DNA of 64,000 bases from Terriglobia bacterium (GTDB lineage: Bacteria > Acidobacteriota > Terriglobia > Acidiferrales > UBA7541). Below the pieces are notes generated by a model that had not been told where the DNA came from, did no database searches, and saw only the letters and a program-made list of their open reading frames with translations. Where the stretch lies: positions 124,001 through 188,000 of the forward strand of contig JAIMAG010000003.1 of assembly GCA_023512135.1 (NCBI GenBank), written 5' to 3'. Shown here in pieces: positions 11,901 to 20,996 of the stretch (within the stretch, counting starts at the first letter, position 1; each line of letters begins with the position of its first letter). Position numbers and translations under genes: made by a program.

Positions 11901-12153
11901 CGCATTGCAGCGGAAGGCGTTATTCCCAAGTTGAACGGAAACTTTCCAAGTTCCATCGGTTGTCGTGCCGTGAAGCGTCAGTCGCCGACTCGAACCCACC
12001 CGGAAGGAAACCGCACGGGAGCGTCCTCGTGCCGCGCGGGTGAACATTTCCTCGTCTGCCGCCTCTCCAATGTCTCCTTCCGAACACCGCTCCGTGCTTG
12101 CATCCTGTGAACGGAATCTTCCGACCCGCCGGAAGTATCAAGTTAAATATTAC
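11901..12153. other. Intergenic stretch between divergent transcripts
   Basis: Between the metK promoter and the next promoter on the plus strand. I see no gene with family motifs. Its last 30 nt become strongly AT-rich, unlike the rest of the window. Confidence 0.4.
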
Positions 12154-12181
12154 TTGACAATATAAAAAAAATTGCTACGGA
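12154..12181 (+). promoter_or_regulatory. Promoter of the Cys-rich peptide operon
   Basis: Perfect TTGACA (12154-12159) in an unusually AT-rich stretch. The -10 is less clear: TACGGA at 12176-12181 with a 16-nt spacer is the best placed. A strong GGAGG (12196-12200) stands 5 nt before the ATG at 12206. Confidence 0.5.
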
Positions 12182-12205
12182 TAAGAAAAAAGTCCGGAGG
12201 TCATC

Positions 12206-12469
12206 ATGGGGAGAATGATCTCTTGGCTGCCAGCAGGTTTGAGCATCGCCGGTCACCGCTGGAGAACGTCGATGCGTGTCTGGCTGGTGGTTCTGGTGTA
12301 CGCGCTGAGTCTCGCTTCCACGCCGGCAGCGGCTGAGGACTGCGCGCTCGTTTTTGTCACTTTTGGACCTGCATGCGGATGCAGTCAGGCCTGTGGCTGG
12401 ATTTTGTGTGACGACGGCAGTGCACTCTTTCTTGGGTGCTCCCAACCAATCTGTACAGTTTGCGTATAG
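12206..12469 (+). CDS. Small secreted cysteine-rich peptide
   Basis: Up to 87 residues, not recognised. A hydrophobic signal segment (MRVWLVVLVYALSLAS, then TPAAAE) precedes a ~43-residue mature part with eight cysteines in the pattern DC, PAC, GC, QAC, ILC, LGC, PIC, TVC, consistent with disulfides or metal binding. Two starts are credible: ATG 12206 with GGAGG at 5 nt, or ATG 12272 with GGAG at 7 nt, which gives a more normal signal peptide. A secreted protein gene follows after 12 nt with its own GGAGG, so the two form an operon. Hypothesis: an exported disulfide-rich peptide and partner. Confidence 0.6.
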   Translation: MGRMISWLPAGLSIAGHRWRTSMRVWLVVLVYALSLASTPAAAEDCALVFVTFGPACGCSQACGWILCDDGSALFLGCSQPICTVCV

Positions 12470-12481
12470 CCGGAGGTAGCC

Positions 12482-13117
12482 ATGAGCAAAGGTGCGATGG
12501 GGATTGCTCTTCTTACCCTGTTCCTGCTGGCCTGCGGGCTGCAGCCTGTTGCTGCACAGGAAACTGTGATGCGACTCGACTATGTCGTGATCCGCGAAAG
12601 CCCCGACGGGCAGGGACGGCCCTCACGGAGCGTGATTGCCCGCACCCGGTTCGTTGCGCCGGACGGACGGATGCGCACCGAAGACCGCGACGCCGCTGAC
12701 CCCAACCGTGTCCTTTCCATCTCCATTTCCGACGAAAACCGAGACGAGACCATTCTGCTCGACCCAAACACAAAAACCGCGGTCCGGCGCCGGAACGTCC
12801 GACAGCAGGCCGAACGAGGGATACCCGTGTTCGGCACTTTTGCTCCCGTTCGGGGTGAAAAGGAAAATCTTGGAGCGCGCACGATTCAGGGCTTCGAGTG
12901 CCAGGGCTATCGGAACACCTTCCCGCAGGGGCAGCAAACGGAACACTGGTTCTGCGTGGACCCGCAGTCAGGACGGAAATTCCTGGGCAGCATGAGAGCG
13001 CAACTGGCTGACGGGAGAGACTGGTGGCAGGAAGATCTTCAGAAAATCACCCGCAATGTTCCTGTGGAGCCCGGGTTCTTCGAAGTACCTCCCGATTTTC
13101 GCATCGAAGATAGATAA
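12482..13117 (+). CDS. Secreted protein of unknown function (DUF4412-like beta fold suspected)
   Basis: 211 residues. The signal peptide ends near residue 25 (ACGLQPVAAQ), and the mature part is beta-rich with charged loops. It contains paired segments resembling lipoprotein-carrier-like domains: MRLDYVVIRES, then ILLDPNTKTAVRRR, IQGFECQGYRNTFP and EHWFCVDPQSGRKFLG. The sequence 'extract a value, check that it was modified' is typical of DUF4412-type proteins, but I cannot assign a family firmly. GGAGG lies 6 nt before the ATG. Probably periplasmic and translated with the Cys-rich peptide. Confidence 0.7.
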   Translation: MSKGAMGIALLTLFLLACGLQPVAAQETVMRLDYVVIRESPDGQGRPSRSVIARTRFVAPDGRMRTEDRDAADPNRVLSISISDENRDETILLDPNTKTAVRRRNVRQQAERGIPVFGTFAPVRGEKENLGARTIQGFECQGYRNTFPQGQQTEHWFCVDPQSGRKFLGSMRAQLADGRDWWQEDLQKITRNVPVEPGFFEVPPDFRIEDR

Positions 13118-13220
13118 GCTGCACGCGCAACACGCAGGCGGCAACTGTGTGGCGCCAAGCCGCCGTGCGCACGGCACCGGCAGAGTTCGCGGCACGCGCG
13201 GTGCGGACCAAAACGTGCGG

Positions 13221-14373
13221 CTACTCCTCTGTTTCGGGTGCGGTAGAGGCGACGGCGGCGGGGTTGCGGCGCCAGAGCAGATAGCTGCGGATGAACGGCT
13301 CGAGATCGCCGTCGAGGACGCGATCGGTGTCGCCGGTCTGGTAGCGGGTGCGGTGATCCTTCACCATGCGGTAGGGGTGCAAGACGTAGCTGCGAATCTG
13401 ACTGCCGAAGCTGATCTCCGGCTTGGCGGCGTCGAGTTTGCGCTGCTCCTCGCGCCGCTTTTCGAGTTCGTGCTCGTAGAGCCGGGCGCGAAGCACCTTC
13501 ATGGCCATTTCGCGGTTCTTGTGCTGGCTGCGCTCGTTCTGACATTGAACGACGATGCCGGTGGGCAGGTGCGTGATGCGCACCGCGGAATCGGTGACGT
13601 TGACGTGCTGGCCGCCGTGGCCACCCGCACGGAACGTGTCGATGCGGAGATCTTCCGGCCGGATGACGATTTCGATGCGGTCGTCAATTTCCGGGATGAC
13701 GAACACCGAGGCAAACGAGGTGTGCCGCCGCGCGGCCTGGTCGAACGGAGAGATGCGCACCAGCCGGTGCACACCGCTTTCGCCCTGGAGCAGGCCGTAG
13801 GCATTTTCGCCTTCGATGCGAACGGTGGCGGATTTGAGGCCCGCCTCGTCGCCCGGCGTCAAGTCGAGTACGGTGGCGCGGAAGCCTTCCCGTTCGGCCC
13901 AGCGGAGATACATGCGCAGCAACATTTCGGCCCAGTCCTGCGATTCGGTGCCGCCGGCGCCGGGCTTGATGGTCAGGATGGCGTTCAGCGCATCGTTTTC
14001 GCCGGCGAGCAGCGTGCGAGTTTCCAGTTGCGCGACGTACTGCTCGGCTGCGGCCAGCTCGGCCGCCGCTTCCCGGAGCAGATGCTCCCGCTGTGCAGGA
14101 TCATGTTCCTCACGCGCCAGTTCCAGATAGGTTTCCAAATCGCTCTGCAGACGCGCGAGCCGGTCCTGCGCCGCCAGCAGGCCTTCCAGTTGTTTGCGTT
14201 CCTGCAGGATTCGCTGCGCCTGTTCCGGGTTCTGCCAGAAATCGGGCTGGCCGATGCGGCGTTCCAGTTCCGTCAGCCGTGCGCGGTGGCTTTCGGCGTC
14301 AAAGGTAGCTCCGCACCAGCTCGATGCGGCGCAGGAGCTCTTCGTAGCGGTGTTGCAGGTCTTCGAGAATCAT
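13221..14373 (-). CDS. prfB: Peptide chain release factor 2, with programmed +1 frameshift
   Basis: RF2 recognises UAA and UGA. The first frame starts at ATG 14371-14373 and reads 24 codons to an in-frame UGA at 14299-14301. Shifting +1 after CTT gives a continuous product of about 383 residues. Motifs in the second frame are SPF in VRISPFDQ (the stop-codon selector of RF2) and GGQ in GGHGGQHVN (peptidyl hydrolysis). The shift site is the classic CTT TGA C with an SD-like GGAG a few nt upstream, so free RF2 would autoregulate its own synthesis. An ORF scan alone finds only the part from 14138. The gene follows lnt by 28 nt. Confidence 0.96.
14298..14311 (-). promoter_or_regulatory. RF2 autoregulatory frameshift site
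   Basis: Minus strand reads GGAG, four nt, then CTT TGA C. Low RF2 makes the ribosome pause at UGA and slip +1 into GAC. Same heptamer and spacing principle as the established E. coli prfB element. Confidence 0.93.
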
Positions 14374-14401
14374 GGTGCAGGTTGCAGTGCTGTGCCGGAC
14401 G

Positions 14402-15934
14402 TTAGTTTCGGCGCTGGCCGCTTCGCAGCGGCCGGGGCCAGACGAACAGGAGCAGCCCCGCCGCCAGGCTCAGCCAAGCCACCCAATCCCCGAAGCGGGC
14501 ATAGAGCGTCGAATCGCTGCGAAACGAAAAGGGCGCGCTCAGCGTGCCGCGCACGTCGGTGCCCAGTCGCGCGCGGATGCGTCCGTAGGGATCGATGACC
14601 ACGGTGTGCCCGTTGTTCGTCGCTCGCAGCAGCCAGCGGCGGTTTTCAATCGCCCGGAAGCGCGCCATGGCCAGATGTTGATCGGGTGCCGCCGAGCGGC
14701 CAAACCAGCCGTCGTTCGAAAGATTGATCAGCAACTCGGCGCCGCCGGTCACGAAGCGACGCACCTCGTTCGGGAAAATCGCCTCGTAACAGATGAAGAC
14801 GCCGAAGCGACCGCCGGGCAGCCTTCCGACGGCATAGTCGCTGCCCCGCGCGAAATCGCCGATGCCGCCGACGATCGGCCCGGCAAAGCCGAGCCAGTTG
14901 CGCTTCGGCACATACTCGCCGAAGGGCACCAGGTGAATCTTATCATACGTGAAGACGCGCTGCCCGGTCGGGTCGAGCAACACGGCACTGTTGAACGCGG
15001 CCATTTCGCCACTGGCCGTCGGCCGCCACTCGATGACTCCGATCAGAAAAAAGCTGCGGCTGTCGCGCGCAATCGTTTGTGCCGGCCCGACAAAGCGCGC
15101 ATCCTGCAGAGAAAACGGAGCGGGCACTTCCGGCCACACAATCAGCCCGGGCGAAGCGCCGGCCACGGTGATGCTCAACCGAACGAGCTCTGCCAGGTCG
15201 GCAGCGTGGCGGGTGTACCAATCGGCGGCGCCGGTGGTGGACTGGGGCAGATTGGGCTGCACCAGATGTGCCAGCGCGCGCGGCGACTCGGTGGGCACCC
15301 AGGCGCGCCCGAATTGCGCGATGAACAGGAACAACACCAGCACCGCAACCGCGACCACCCGCACGCGGCGCTGGCGCCATTCCACGACCAGCCAGACCAG
15401 CAGCGCATTGGTCGCGGCTACCAGAAGGGAGACTCCGTAGATGCCTGTCCACGCCGCCAACTGGCGGAGCACCGGTTCGTCTTCCAGGGCGTAGCCGAGC
15501 AGGTTCCAGGGAAAGCCGATATGCGGCATGTGTGTGCGCGCAAATTCCAGCGCGACCCACAACAGCGGCGCCCCGAGCAGCGCACGCCACCGATGACGCC
15601 GATCGAGCCAAGCTACACCCCAGGCCAACGCTGCCGGAAACAGCGCCAGTACGGCGACCATCAGTCCGAGCAGCGCTGCTGCGTGGGCAGCCGCAAGCTC
15701 GCCGTGGACGCGCAGCACAGTGTAGATCCAGGGAAGGGTCAGCAGATAAAAAGCGATACCGTGCAGGAAGCCGGCAAGCCAGGCGGTGGCCCCGCGCGCT
15801 CCGAGCACTGAGAGGATGAGCGCTGCCGGCGCAACCCAGACCAGCAGCGGAATTCGATGGGGCGCAAACGCACCCGCCAGTCCGGCGCCCGAGGCGAGCG
15901 CGAGCAACAGTCGCAGCCGTTCCAGACGCGCCAC
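14402..15934 (-). CDS. lnt: Apolipoprotein N-acyltransferase
   Basis: Adds the third acyl chain to lipoproteins on the periplasmic side of the inner membrane. The 510 residues begin with several membrane helices (LLLALASGAGLAGAFAP to about residue 200) followed by a nitrilase-fold domain. The expected Glu-Lys-Cys triad is visible in WPEVPAP, TYDKIHLVPFGEYVP and VFICYEAIFPNEVR. A final helix (WLSLAAGLLLFVWP) closes the protein. Usual length. It supports a diderm cell with triacylated lipoproteins. prfB is downstream in the same direction; a SPOR protein is upstream. Confidence 0.96.
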   Translation of the reverse strand: MARLERLRLLLALASGAGLAGAFAPHRIPLLVWVAPAALILSVLGARGATAWLAGFLHGIAFYLLTLPWIYTVLRVHGELAAAHAAALLGLMVAVLALFPAALAWGVAWLDRRHRWRALLGAPLLWVALEFARTHMPHIGFPWNLLGYALEDEPVLRQLAAWTGIYGVSLLVAATNALLVWLVVEWRQRRVRVVAVAVLVLFLFIAQFGRAWVPTESPRALAHLVQPNLPQSTTGAADWYTRHAADLAELVRLSITVAGASPGLIVWPEVPAPFSLQDARFVGPAQTIARDSRSFFLIGVIEWRPTASGEMAAFNSAVLLDPTGQRVFTYDKIHLVPFGEYVPKRNWLGFAGPIVGGIGDFARGSDYAVGRLPGGRFGVFICYEAIFPNEVRRFVTGGAELLINLSNDGWFGRSAAPDQHLAMARFRAIENRRWLLRATNNGHTVVIDPYGRIRARLGTDVRGTLSAPFSFRSDSTLYARFGDWVAWLSLAAGLLLFVWPRPLRSGQRRN

Positions 15935-15958
15935 GTCCAGGGCCGGTGGGCAGCGCAG

Positions 15959-16537
15959 TTAGCGCCGAACCATTGTCTTGAATCCCTCTTTGGCCAGTGC
16001 CTGGCGGGCCCGTTCCGCCGACTGCACATCGCCATACGGGCCGACCTGCACGCGGTAGTATTTATCGCCGGAGGGTGTCAGCACGAAGGCCGGGAAACGT
16101 TTCTCTTGCAGCGCCTGCGCCAGGGCGAGCGCGTCGGATTCCTTGGTCAGCGCCGCGACCTGGAGGACGATGGCGCCCTGGGCAAACAGGGGCGGCTTCA
16201 GCACGGAGCGAGCCGGCGCAGTCGCCCGGGGTCGGGTCGGCGAGCTGAGCCGCTCCTCCGCGGCGGGCTCGGCGGCTTTGTAGAAGTTCCACTCGGTGGG
16301 CGCGGGTGATTCCGCAGGTTTGCTTTCTTCGGCGGACTTGGCCGCCGGAGCAACTTCGGCGGGAGCGGCCGAAGGAAGCGCGTCGGCGCTGACGCTGGGG
16401 GCGTGCTGCGAGCGGCCCATCACATAGCCCAGCGTGAAAAAGACGCCGCACAAAATCACCACGGTAAAAAACAGGCCGAGCACGTGCCGGCCTTCGAGCA
16501 CCAGGTCGCGGCCGCTCCGTCGGGTGGCTTCCGCCAT
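15959..16537 (-). CDS. Membrane-anchored SPOR-domain protein
   Basis: 192 residues. One N-terminal membrane helix (HVLGLFFTVVILCGVFFTLGYVMG, about residues 18-42), an Ala/Pro/Glu-rich periplasmic linker, and a C-terminal SPOR domain of about 75 residues (IVLQVAALTKESDALALAQAL to YYRVQVGPYGDVQSAERARQAL). SPOR domains bind denuded glycan strands at division sites, so a DedD/FtsN-like role is likely, although no FtsN-specific motif is visible. It lies between the slipin gene and lnt on one strand. Confidence 0.88.
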   Translation of the reverse strand: MAEATRRSGRDLVLEGRHVLGLFFTVVILCGVFFTLGYVMGRSQHAPSVSADALPSAAPAEVAPAAKSAEESKPAESPAPTEWNFYKAAEPAAEERLSSPTRPRATAPARSVLKPPLFAQGAIVLQVAALTKESDALALAQALQEKRFPAFVLTPSGDKYYRVQVGPYGDVQSAERARQALAKEGFKTMVRR

Positions 16538-16559
16538 GGCTTTCCTCGCTTTTCCGCCG

Positions 16560-17339
16560 CTACTTCCCGCTCGCTGCTTTCATCCACATGCTGAGGAGAT
16601 CGATCGGCAGCGGGAAGATGACGGTGGTGTTTCTCTCCATGCCAATTTCGGTCAGCGTCTGCAGGTAGCGGAGCTGGATGGCCGCCGGCTGCGTCGTCAA
16701 CACCGAAGCGGCCTCGGCAAGTTTCGCAGCGGCCTGATATTCGCCGTCGGCGTGAATGATTTTGGCGCGCCGTTCGCGCTCGGCTTCGGCCTGGCGCGCA
16801 ATCGCGCGACGCATCTCCTCCGGGATATCCACCTGCTTGACTTCGACCTTCGTCACCTTGATACCCCAGGGCTCGGTATCCTGGTCAAGGATTGCTTGCA
16901 GGCGGGCGTTTACCTTTTCGCGCTCGGCCAGGATTTCGTCGAGCTCGAACTGGCCGACGATCGAGCGCAGGGTGGTCTGGGCGAGTTGCGAAGTCGCGAA
17001 GAGATAATTCTGCACCTGGCCGAGAGCCAGCTTGGCATCCACGACGCGGAAGTAGCAAACCGCGTTGACTTTCACGGAAACGTTGTCGCGCGTGATGATA
17101 TCCTGTGGCGGCACATCGAGCGTTTCGATGCGCATGGGGATGCGGTAGAGCGTTTCGATCGGCCAGATGACCAGGATCAGGCCGGGGCCTTTGACCGACG
17201 GCAGCATCCGCCCGAGCCGCAGCACCACGCCGCGTTCCCATTCCTTGACCACGTGGAGCGAATTCCAGACCCAGACAAACAGCACAAAGAACAGGAACAA
17301 CGCGAACGTATTGAACGGACTGAATTGAGCGAGATCCAT
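16560..17339 (-). CDS. Slipin / SPFH-band-7 protein (NfeD partner)
   Basis: 259 residues. A single N-terminal membrane helix (FALFLFFVLFVWVW) is followed by an SPFH domain (VVKEWERGVVLRLGRMLPSVKGPGLILVIWPIE, DVPPQDIITRDNVSVKVNAV) and a C-terminal coiled coil (RAIARQAEAERERRAKIIHADGEYQAA). The ATG at 17337-17339 follows a strong GGAGGAGG. Bacterial slipins of this type are genetically coupled to NfeD serine proteases, and the NfeD gene is directly upstream here. They form large ring or cage assemblies on membranes; the client proteins cannot be read from the sequence. Confidence 0.92.
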   Translation of the reverse strand: MDLAQFSPFNTFALFLFFVLFVWVWNSLHVVKEWERGVVLRLGRMLPSVKGPGLILVIWPIETLYRIPMRIETLDVPPQDIITRDNVSVKVNAVCYFRVVDAKLALGQVQNYLFATSQLAQTTLRSIVGQFELDEILAEREKVNARLQAILDQDTEPWGIKVTKVEVKQVDIPEEMRRAIARQAEAERERRAKIIHADGEYQAAAKLAEAASVLTTQPAAIQLRYLQTLTEIGMERNTTVIFPLPIDLLSMWMKAASGK

Positions 17340-17364
17340 CACCGCCTCCTCCAAAAGGAATGCG

Positions 17365-18708
17365 CTACGTGTTTCGACCCGATTCAGCCGGCGCCTCGAC
17401 GGGTTCGACATGCACCGTCAGCCCTTCGACGCGAACGACGCGAACACGCCGGCCGGCCTCGATCTTCTGCGGGGCGGCGGCCCGCCAGAGTTCGCCGGCA
17501 ACGAACACCTGGCCGGTGCCGTCGATCGCCGTGGTCACCGAACCAATCTGGCCGATCAGCGCTTCGGTGCCGACGGCCGGCTTCCAGCGATAGGAGCGCA
17601 GGATCAGGGTCATCAGAAAAATCGCCAGCAGGGCAAACGGGATGGTGGCGCCCAGCGCCGTGCCCAGGCTCACCCCCATGCCGGTAATCGGCGAATCGAT
17701 CAGCATCAGCGCACCGGCGACCATGGCCACGGCTCCGGCCAGGCCCAGCAGACCGTAACTGGTCAGCTTGGCTTCGGCAATGAACAACCCCACCGCGAGC
17801 AGAATGAGCAGGATGCCAATCACGTTGATGGGCAGCACCTGAATGGCCACCAGCGCCAGGATCAGCGAAAGCGCGCCGACGACACCCGGCAGGATCAGCC
17901 CCGGATTGCTGAATTCCGCGTAGATGCCCAGGATGCCGATCAGCATCAGGATGAACAGCACGTCGGGCCGGGCGATGTAGGAGAGAATCTTCTGCTTCCG
18001 GTTCATTTCCAGCGCTTCGCGCACCGGATTGCTCAGGGCGAGCGTTTGCACGGAACCGTCGAAGCGCTTGATGCTGCGCCCGTGCAGCTTGGCGAGCAGC
18101 TCTTCGACCGTCGGAACAATCAGATCGATCAGTCCGCCTCGCAGGGCTTCGTCGGCGCTGAAGGCTTTGGCTTCAGTGACCGCCTGCTCGGCAAGCTGGG
18201 CGTTGCGACCGCGCTGGCCGGCAATGCTGCGCATATAGGCGGCGGCGTCGTTGGTGGCTTTGCGCCGCAGCAGCTCATCCACCTGCTGACCGGTCAGTGG
18301 TACCGGCGAGGAAGCTCCGGTGTTCGTTCCCGGAGCCATGGCCGCCACGTCCGCTGCCAGCAGAATGAAGAATCCAGCGGAAGCCGCCCGCGCACCGGAG
18401 GGAGAAACGTACACCGTCACCGGCACTTTCGAATCGAGGATGTGGGAGATGATTTCGCGCATGGAGCTGTCCAGTCCGCCGGGCGTATCCATGGTGATCA
18501 GCACCAGGGCTGCGCCGGTTCGATTGGCATGCTGGATGCCGCCGACCACGTACTCCGCCATCATGGGCATGACGGCATCGGCAATGCGTAGCTCCACGAC
18601 GCGGGCCCCGCTCGAGGGCTGTGCCGGCGCCTCCGGCGTCCCGAACCAGGCCAACGGAGCGAACACAGCCAGCGTGCTGGCCAGCCGGAGTCTCCTGCGT
18701 CGAATCAT
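17365..18708 (-). CDS. NfeD-family membrane serine protease (ClpP-like domain plus NfeD OB fold)
   Basis: 447 residues. A signal peptide, then a ClpP/crotonase-fold protease domain (LITMDTPGGLDSSMREI, with the likely nucleophile Ser in SPSGARAASAGFFI and the general-base Lys in RKATNDAAAYMRSIA). Four to five membrane helices follow at about residues 255-370, then the C-terminal OB-fold NfeD domain (IGQIGSVTTAI to VRVVRVEGLTVHV). This long form is the protease partner of slipins, next in the operon. Its first codon overlaps the stop of the upstream TPR gene. Confidence 0.93.
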   Translation of the reverse strand: MIRRRRLRLASTLAVFAPLAWFGTPEAPAQPSSGARVVELRIADAVMPMMAEYVVGGIQHANRTGAALVLITMDTPGGLDSSMREIISHILDSKVPVTVYVSPSGARAASAGFFILLAADVAAMAPGTNTGASSPVPLTGQQVDELLRRKATNDAAAYMRSIAGQRGRNAQLAEQAVTEAKAFSADEALRGGLIDLIVPTVEELLAKLHGRSIKRFDGSVQTLALSNPVREALEMNRKQKILSYIARPDVLFILMLIGILGIYAEFSNPGLILPGVVGALSLILALVAIQVLPINVIGILLILLAVGLFIAEAKLTSYGLLGLAGAVAMVAGALMLIDSPITGMGVSLGTALGATIPFALLAIFLMTLILRSYRWKPAVGTEALIGQIGSVTTAIDGTGQVFVAGELWRAAAPQKIEAGRRVRVVRVEGLTVHVEPVEAPAESGRNT

Positions 18709-20054
18709 GGTCGAACTCCTGTTGCGGGCGCAGCTCGCTCTGCTCGCGCACCGTCCTGCGGAGCGGGTGTACTGGGCAGCATGGGCGGCAGAAAACTCTG
18801 CCGCGGGGAATGCAGCTCCGCCTGAATGCGGAGCAGGGCCGCGGGCCGGGGATCCATCTGCGGCAGATCGAATTCTACGGCTTCGCGCTCGGCGCGGGCT
18901 TCTTCGTTCTGGCCGTCCAGCTCGAGGGCACGCACGAGCAGCGCACGCGCCTGTGCGTCTTCCGGATTGCGCAGGAGCACTTCGCGGAACATCGCTGCTG
19001 CCTCCGGGAACCGCTCGGCGGCCAGCTCGGCCACACCCAGATTGTACCAGTAGACGGGCTGGCGGGCGGCCATCTGGCTGGCCTGGTGGAAGTACGGAGC
19101 GGCCTGCTCCCAGTGCTGCTGCCGGGCCAGAACTACGCCGAGATTGTTCAGCACCTCGGGCAGGGGCACGCGTTCCCGGGCCTGCGCCGCAGCCGCCAAC
19201 GTGGTAAACGTGGTGTGTGCACGCACCAGGTCGTCCCGCAGCAGATGACAGACGCCGGAATAAAATGCGGCTTCAAAACCGCGCGGGTGAGCCGGGGGCA
19301 CGCGGGAGAGCCAGATCAGCGCCGTGGCCAGGTCGCGACGCGCCAGATAAGTCTGTCCCAGTGCATAGGCCGGTTCAGGCCAGCCCGGCTCCAGCCGCGT
19401 GGCATCCCGCAGCCTGCGCAGGCGTTGTTCATCGTCGGCCGTGAGCAGTCCGCGCACGTAGCTCTCAAAGGCATCCAGACGGAACCGCGGAAACCGCTGC
19501 GGCAACGCGGCAGAGTCGGCGGCGGCCGGCTCGCGCATCGTCGCCAGCAGGTCGACCAGCAGCCGGGCGTGCAGTTCCATCAGTTCGTCCAGCCGCCCGG
19601 AGACCTCCTGCGGATCCAGCAATGCGGGCGGTTCCGTCTGCAGCGCCTGTGCGCGGATGCGCAGCGAGCCGTCGGCGGCGGCGAATTCGCCAAAAATCAC
19701 AAAATCGGCACGAACGTGCTGGGCCAGCCGGAACATTGTGGCGCGGCTGTAGCCAGCAAACAGCGGCGCGGGCGGCAGGCCTAACTGTTCGACCGCGACC
19801 AGCCAGTCATCGCGGGTAAGCACCAGTCGCCGGGGGCCGGCGTGCAGCGCCGGGGCCGGCACGGCCGGTGAGTCATCGGTATCTGCCGCCAAACGCAGGA
19901 TCGTCAGCTCGGCCAACCCTTCCTCGAGCCAGCTCAACCGGCTGTCCGCACCCGCGTTTTCGAATGGGAAAACGACAATCGTCTGCGCACGTGTCGGCAG
20001 GACAGGCCAGACAAGCAGCATCAGGAAGGCTACCAACCGGGACATGCTTTGCAT
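18705..20054 (-). CDS. Secreted TPR-repeat protein
   Basis: 449 residues. The signal peptide ends at about residue 23 (PVLPTRAQ), followed by TIVVFPFENAGADSRLSWLEEGLAE and VRADFVIFGEF. That pattern is seen in periplasmic proteins with a TolB/FlgO-like N-terminal domain. From about residue 200 there are TPR-like helices, including LNNLGVVLARQQHWEQAAPYFHQAS and YWYNLGVAELAAERFPEAAAMFREVLLRNPEDA. Exact function unknown; protein-protein scaffolding is inferred. It overlaps nfeD by 4 nt. Confidence 0.78.
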   Translation of the reverse strand: MQSMSRLVAFLMLLVWPVLPTRAQTIVVFPFENAGADSRLSWLEEGLAELTILRLAADTDDSPAVPAPALHAGPRRLVLTRDDWLVAVEQLGLPPAPLFAGYSRATMFRLAQHVRADFVIFGEFAAADGSLRIRAQALQTEPPALLDPQEVSGRLDELMELHARLLVDLLATMREPAAADSAALPQRFPRFRLDAFESYVRGLLTADDEQRLRRLRDATRLEPGWPEPAYALGQTYLARRDLATALIWLSRVPPAHPRGFEAAFYSGVCHLLRDDLVRAHTTFTTLAAAAQARERVPLPEVLNNLGVVLARQQHWEQAAPYFHQASQMAARQPVYWYNLGVAELAAERFPEAAAMFREVLLRNPEDAQARALLVRALELDGQNEEARAEREAVEFDLPQMDPRPAALLRIQAELHSPRQSFLPPMLPSTPAPQDGARAERAAPATGVRP

Positions 20055-20132
20055 TATAGACCAGTTCCCGGAAGGTTTCGGCGCCGCGCGTTGCCTTCCA
20101 CACCCATCGCGCAGGGCTGCCGGCCGTCCGCT

Positions 20133-20996
20133 TCACCGCTGCGGTGGAGGCAACGAGACGGCGGCTGTGCGCTCGGGATGGAGAATCTGCTGAATCAGTG
20201 GTTCCTGCAGCAGAGGAGCAAAGTCCGGATCTTTGGCGATGTCCGCCAGATGGGCGTAGCCTTCGTCTTGCGCTTTGCGCAGGTAGTAAGCGCACCGCTC
20301 GACATCCCCCATGCGCGCGTAGGACTTGGCCAGGAAGAAAAAGAACAACGCCCGCTCACCGGGCAGCCCGTGCTGGACCAGCGAACCGCCCCGGCCGTGG
20401 CGTTCGAACAATTGCGGATCGAGCCGCAGCGCCTGAACGAACGCTGCCAGCGATTCCTCGTACTTTTTCCGCGCAAAATAAGCATGACCCAGATTGCTGT
20501 AGACGGTCGCCACGTTCGGATCCAGGCTGATCGCCTTTTTGTAATACCGGATGGCGTCGTCGTACTCTTCTTCGTGATAGTAGACGGTGCCCAGGTTGTT
20601 CACCGGGTTGTAGAAGGTGTCGTCCTGACGCATCGCACGCTTGTAGTACTTGCGCGCGTTGCGGAAGTCGTTCAGTTGCTGGTAACAGATGCCGATTTTG
20701 TTCAGCACCGCTGCGGAGCGCCGGTCTCTGGGGCTGCCGCCGCCGAACAACCGACGCCAGAAGCCCGGCTCGCGGTAGCCCAGACGCTGCAGCAGCTCCT
20801 GATAGGCATCGATCGCTTCGCTGTACTGCTTGCGCGCCATCAACACGTCGCCGCGCAGCTCGATCTGCTCTTCCGGTGTGCGTTGCTGTTCCGCAGTCTG
20901 CTCGGACACCAGGGCCTGCGCCTGCATGGGGTGTGATGTCCACAACCCCCACAAACCCACCCATACAACGAACAGGCCCAGGCTGAGCAGTTTCAT
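20133..20996 (-). CDS. Secreted TPR-repeat protein
   Basis: 287 residues with a signal peptide (LGLFVVWVGLWGLWTSHPMQAQA). At least three clear TPR units follow: AAVLNKIGICYQQLNDFRNARKYYKRAM, FYNPVNNLGTVYYHEEEYDDAIRYYKKAISLDP and TVYSNLGHAYFARKKYEESLAAFVQALRLDP. Its start overlaps the stop of the PBP1B-like gene by 4 nt, so it is translationally coupled to peptidoglycan synthesis. A PBP-cofactor or envelope-scaffold role is plausible but inferred. Confidence 0.85.
   Translation of the reverse strand: MKLLSLGLFVVWVGLWGLWTSHPMQAQALVSEQTAEQQRTPEEQIELRGDVLMARKQYSEAIDAYQELLQRLGYREPGFWRRLFGGGSPRDRRSAAVLNKIGICYQQLNDFRNARKYYKRAMRQDDTFYNPVNNLGTVYYHEEEYDDAIRYYKKAISLDPNVATVYSNLGHAYFARKKYEESLAAFVQALRLDPQLFERHGRGGSLVQHGLPGERALFFFFLAKSYARMGDVERCAYYLRKAQDEGYAHLADIAKDPDFAPLLQEPLIQQILHPERTAAVSLPPPQR

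Noticed and set aside
11790-12153. SAM or SAH riboswitch before metK
   Set aside because: I looked for the known conserved cores and did not find them; only one simple stem is present.
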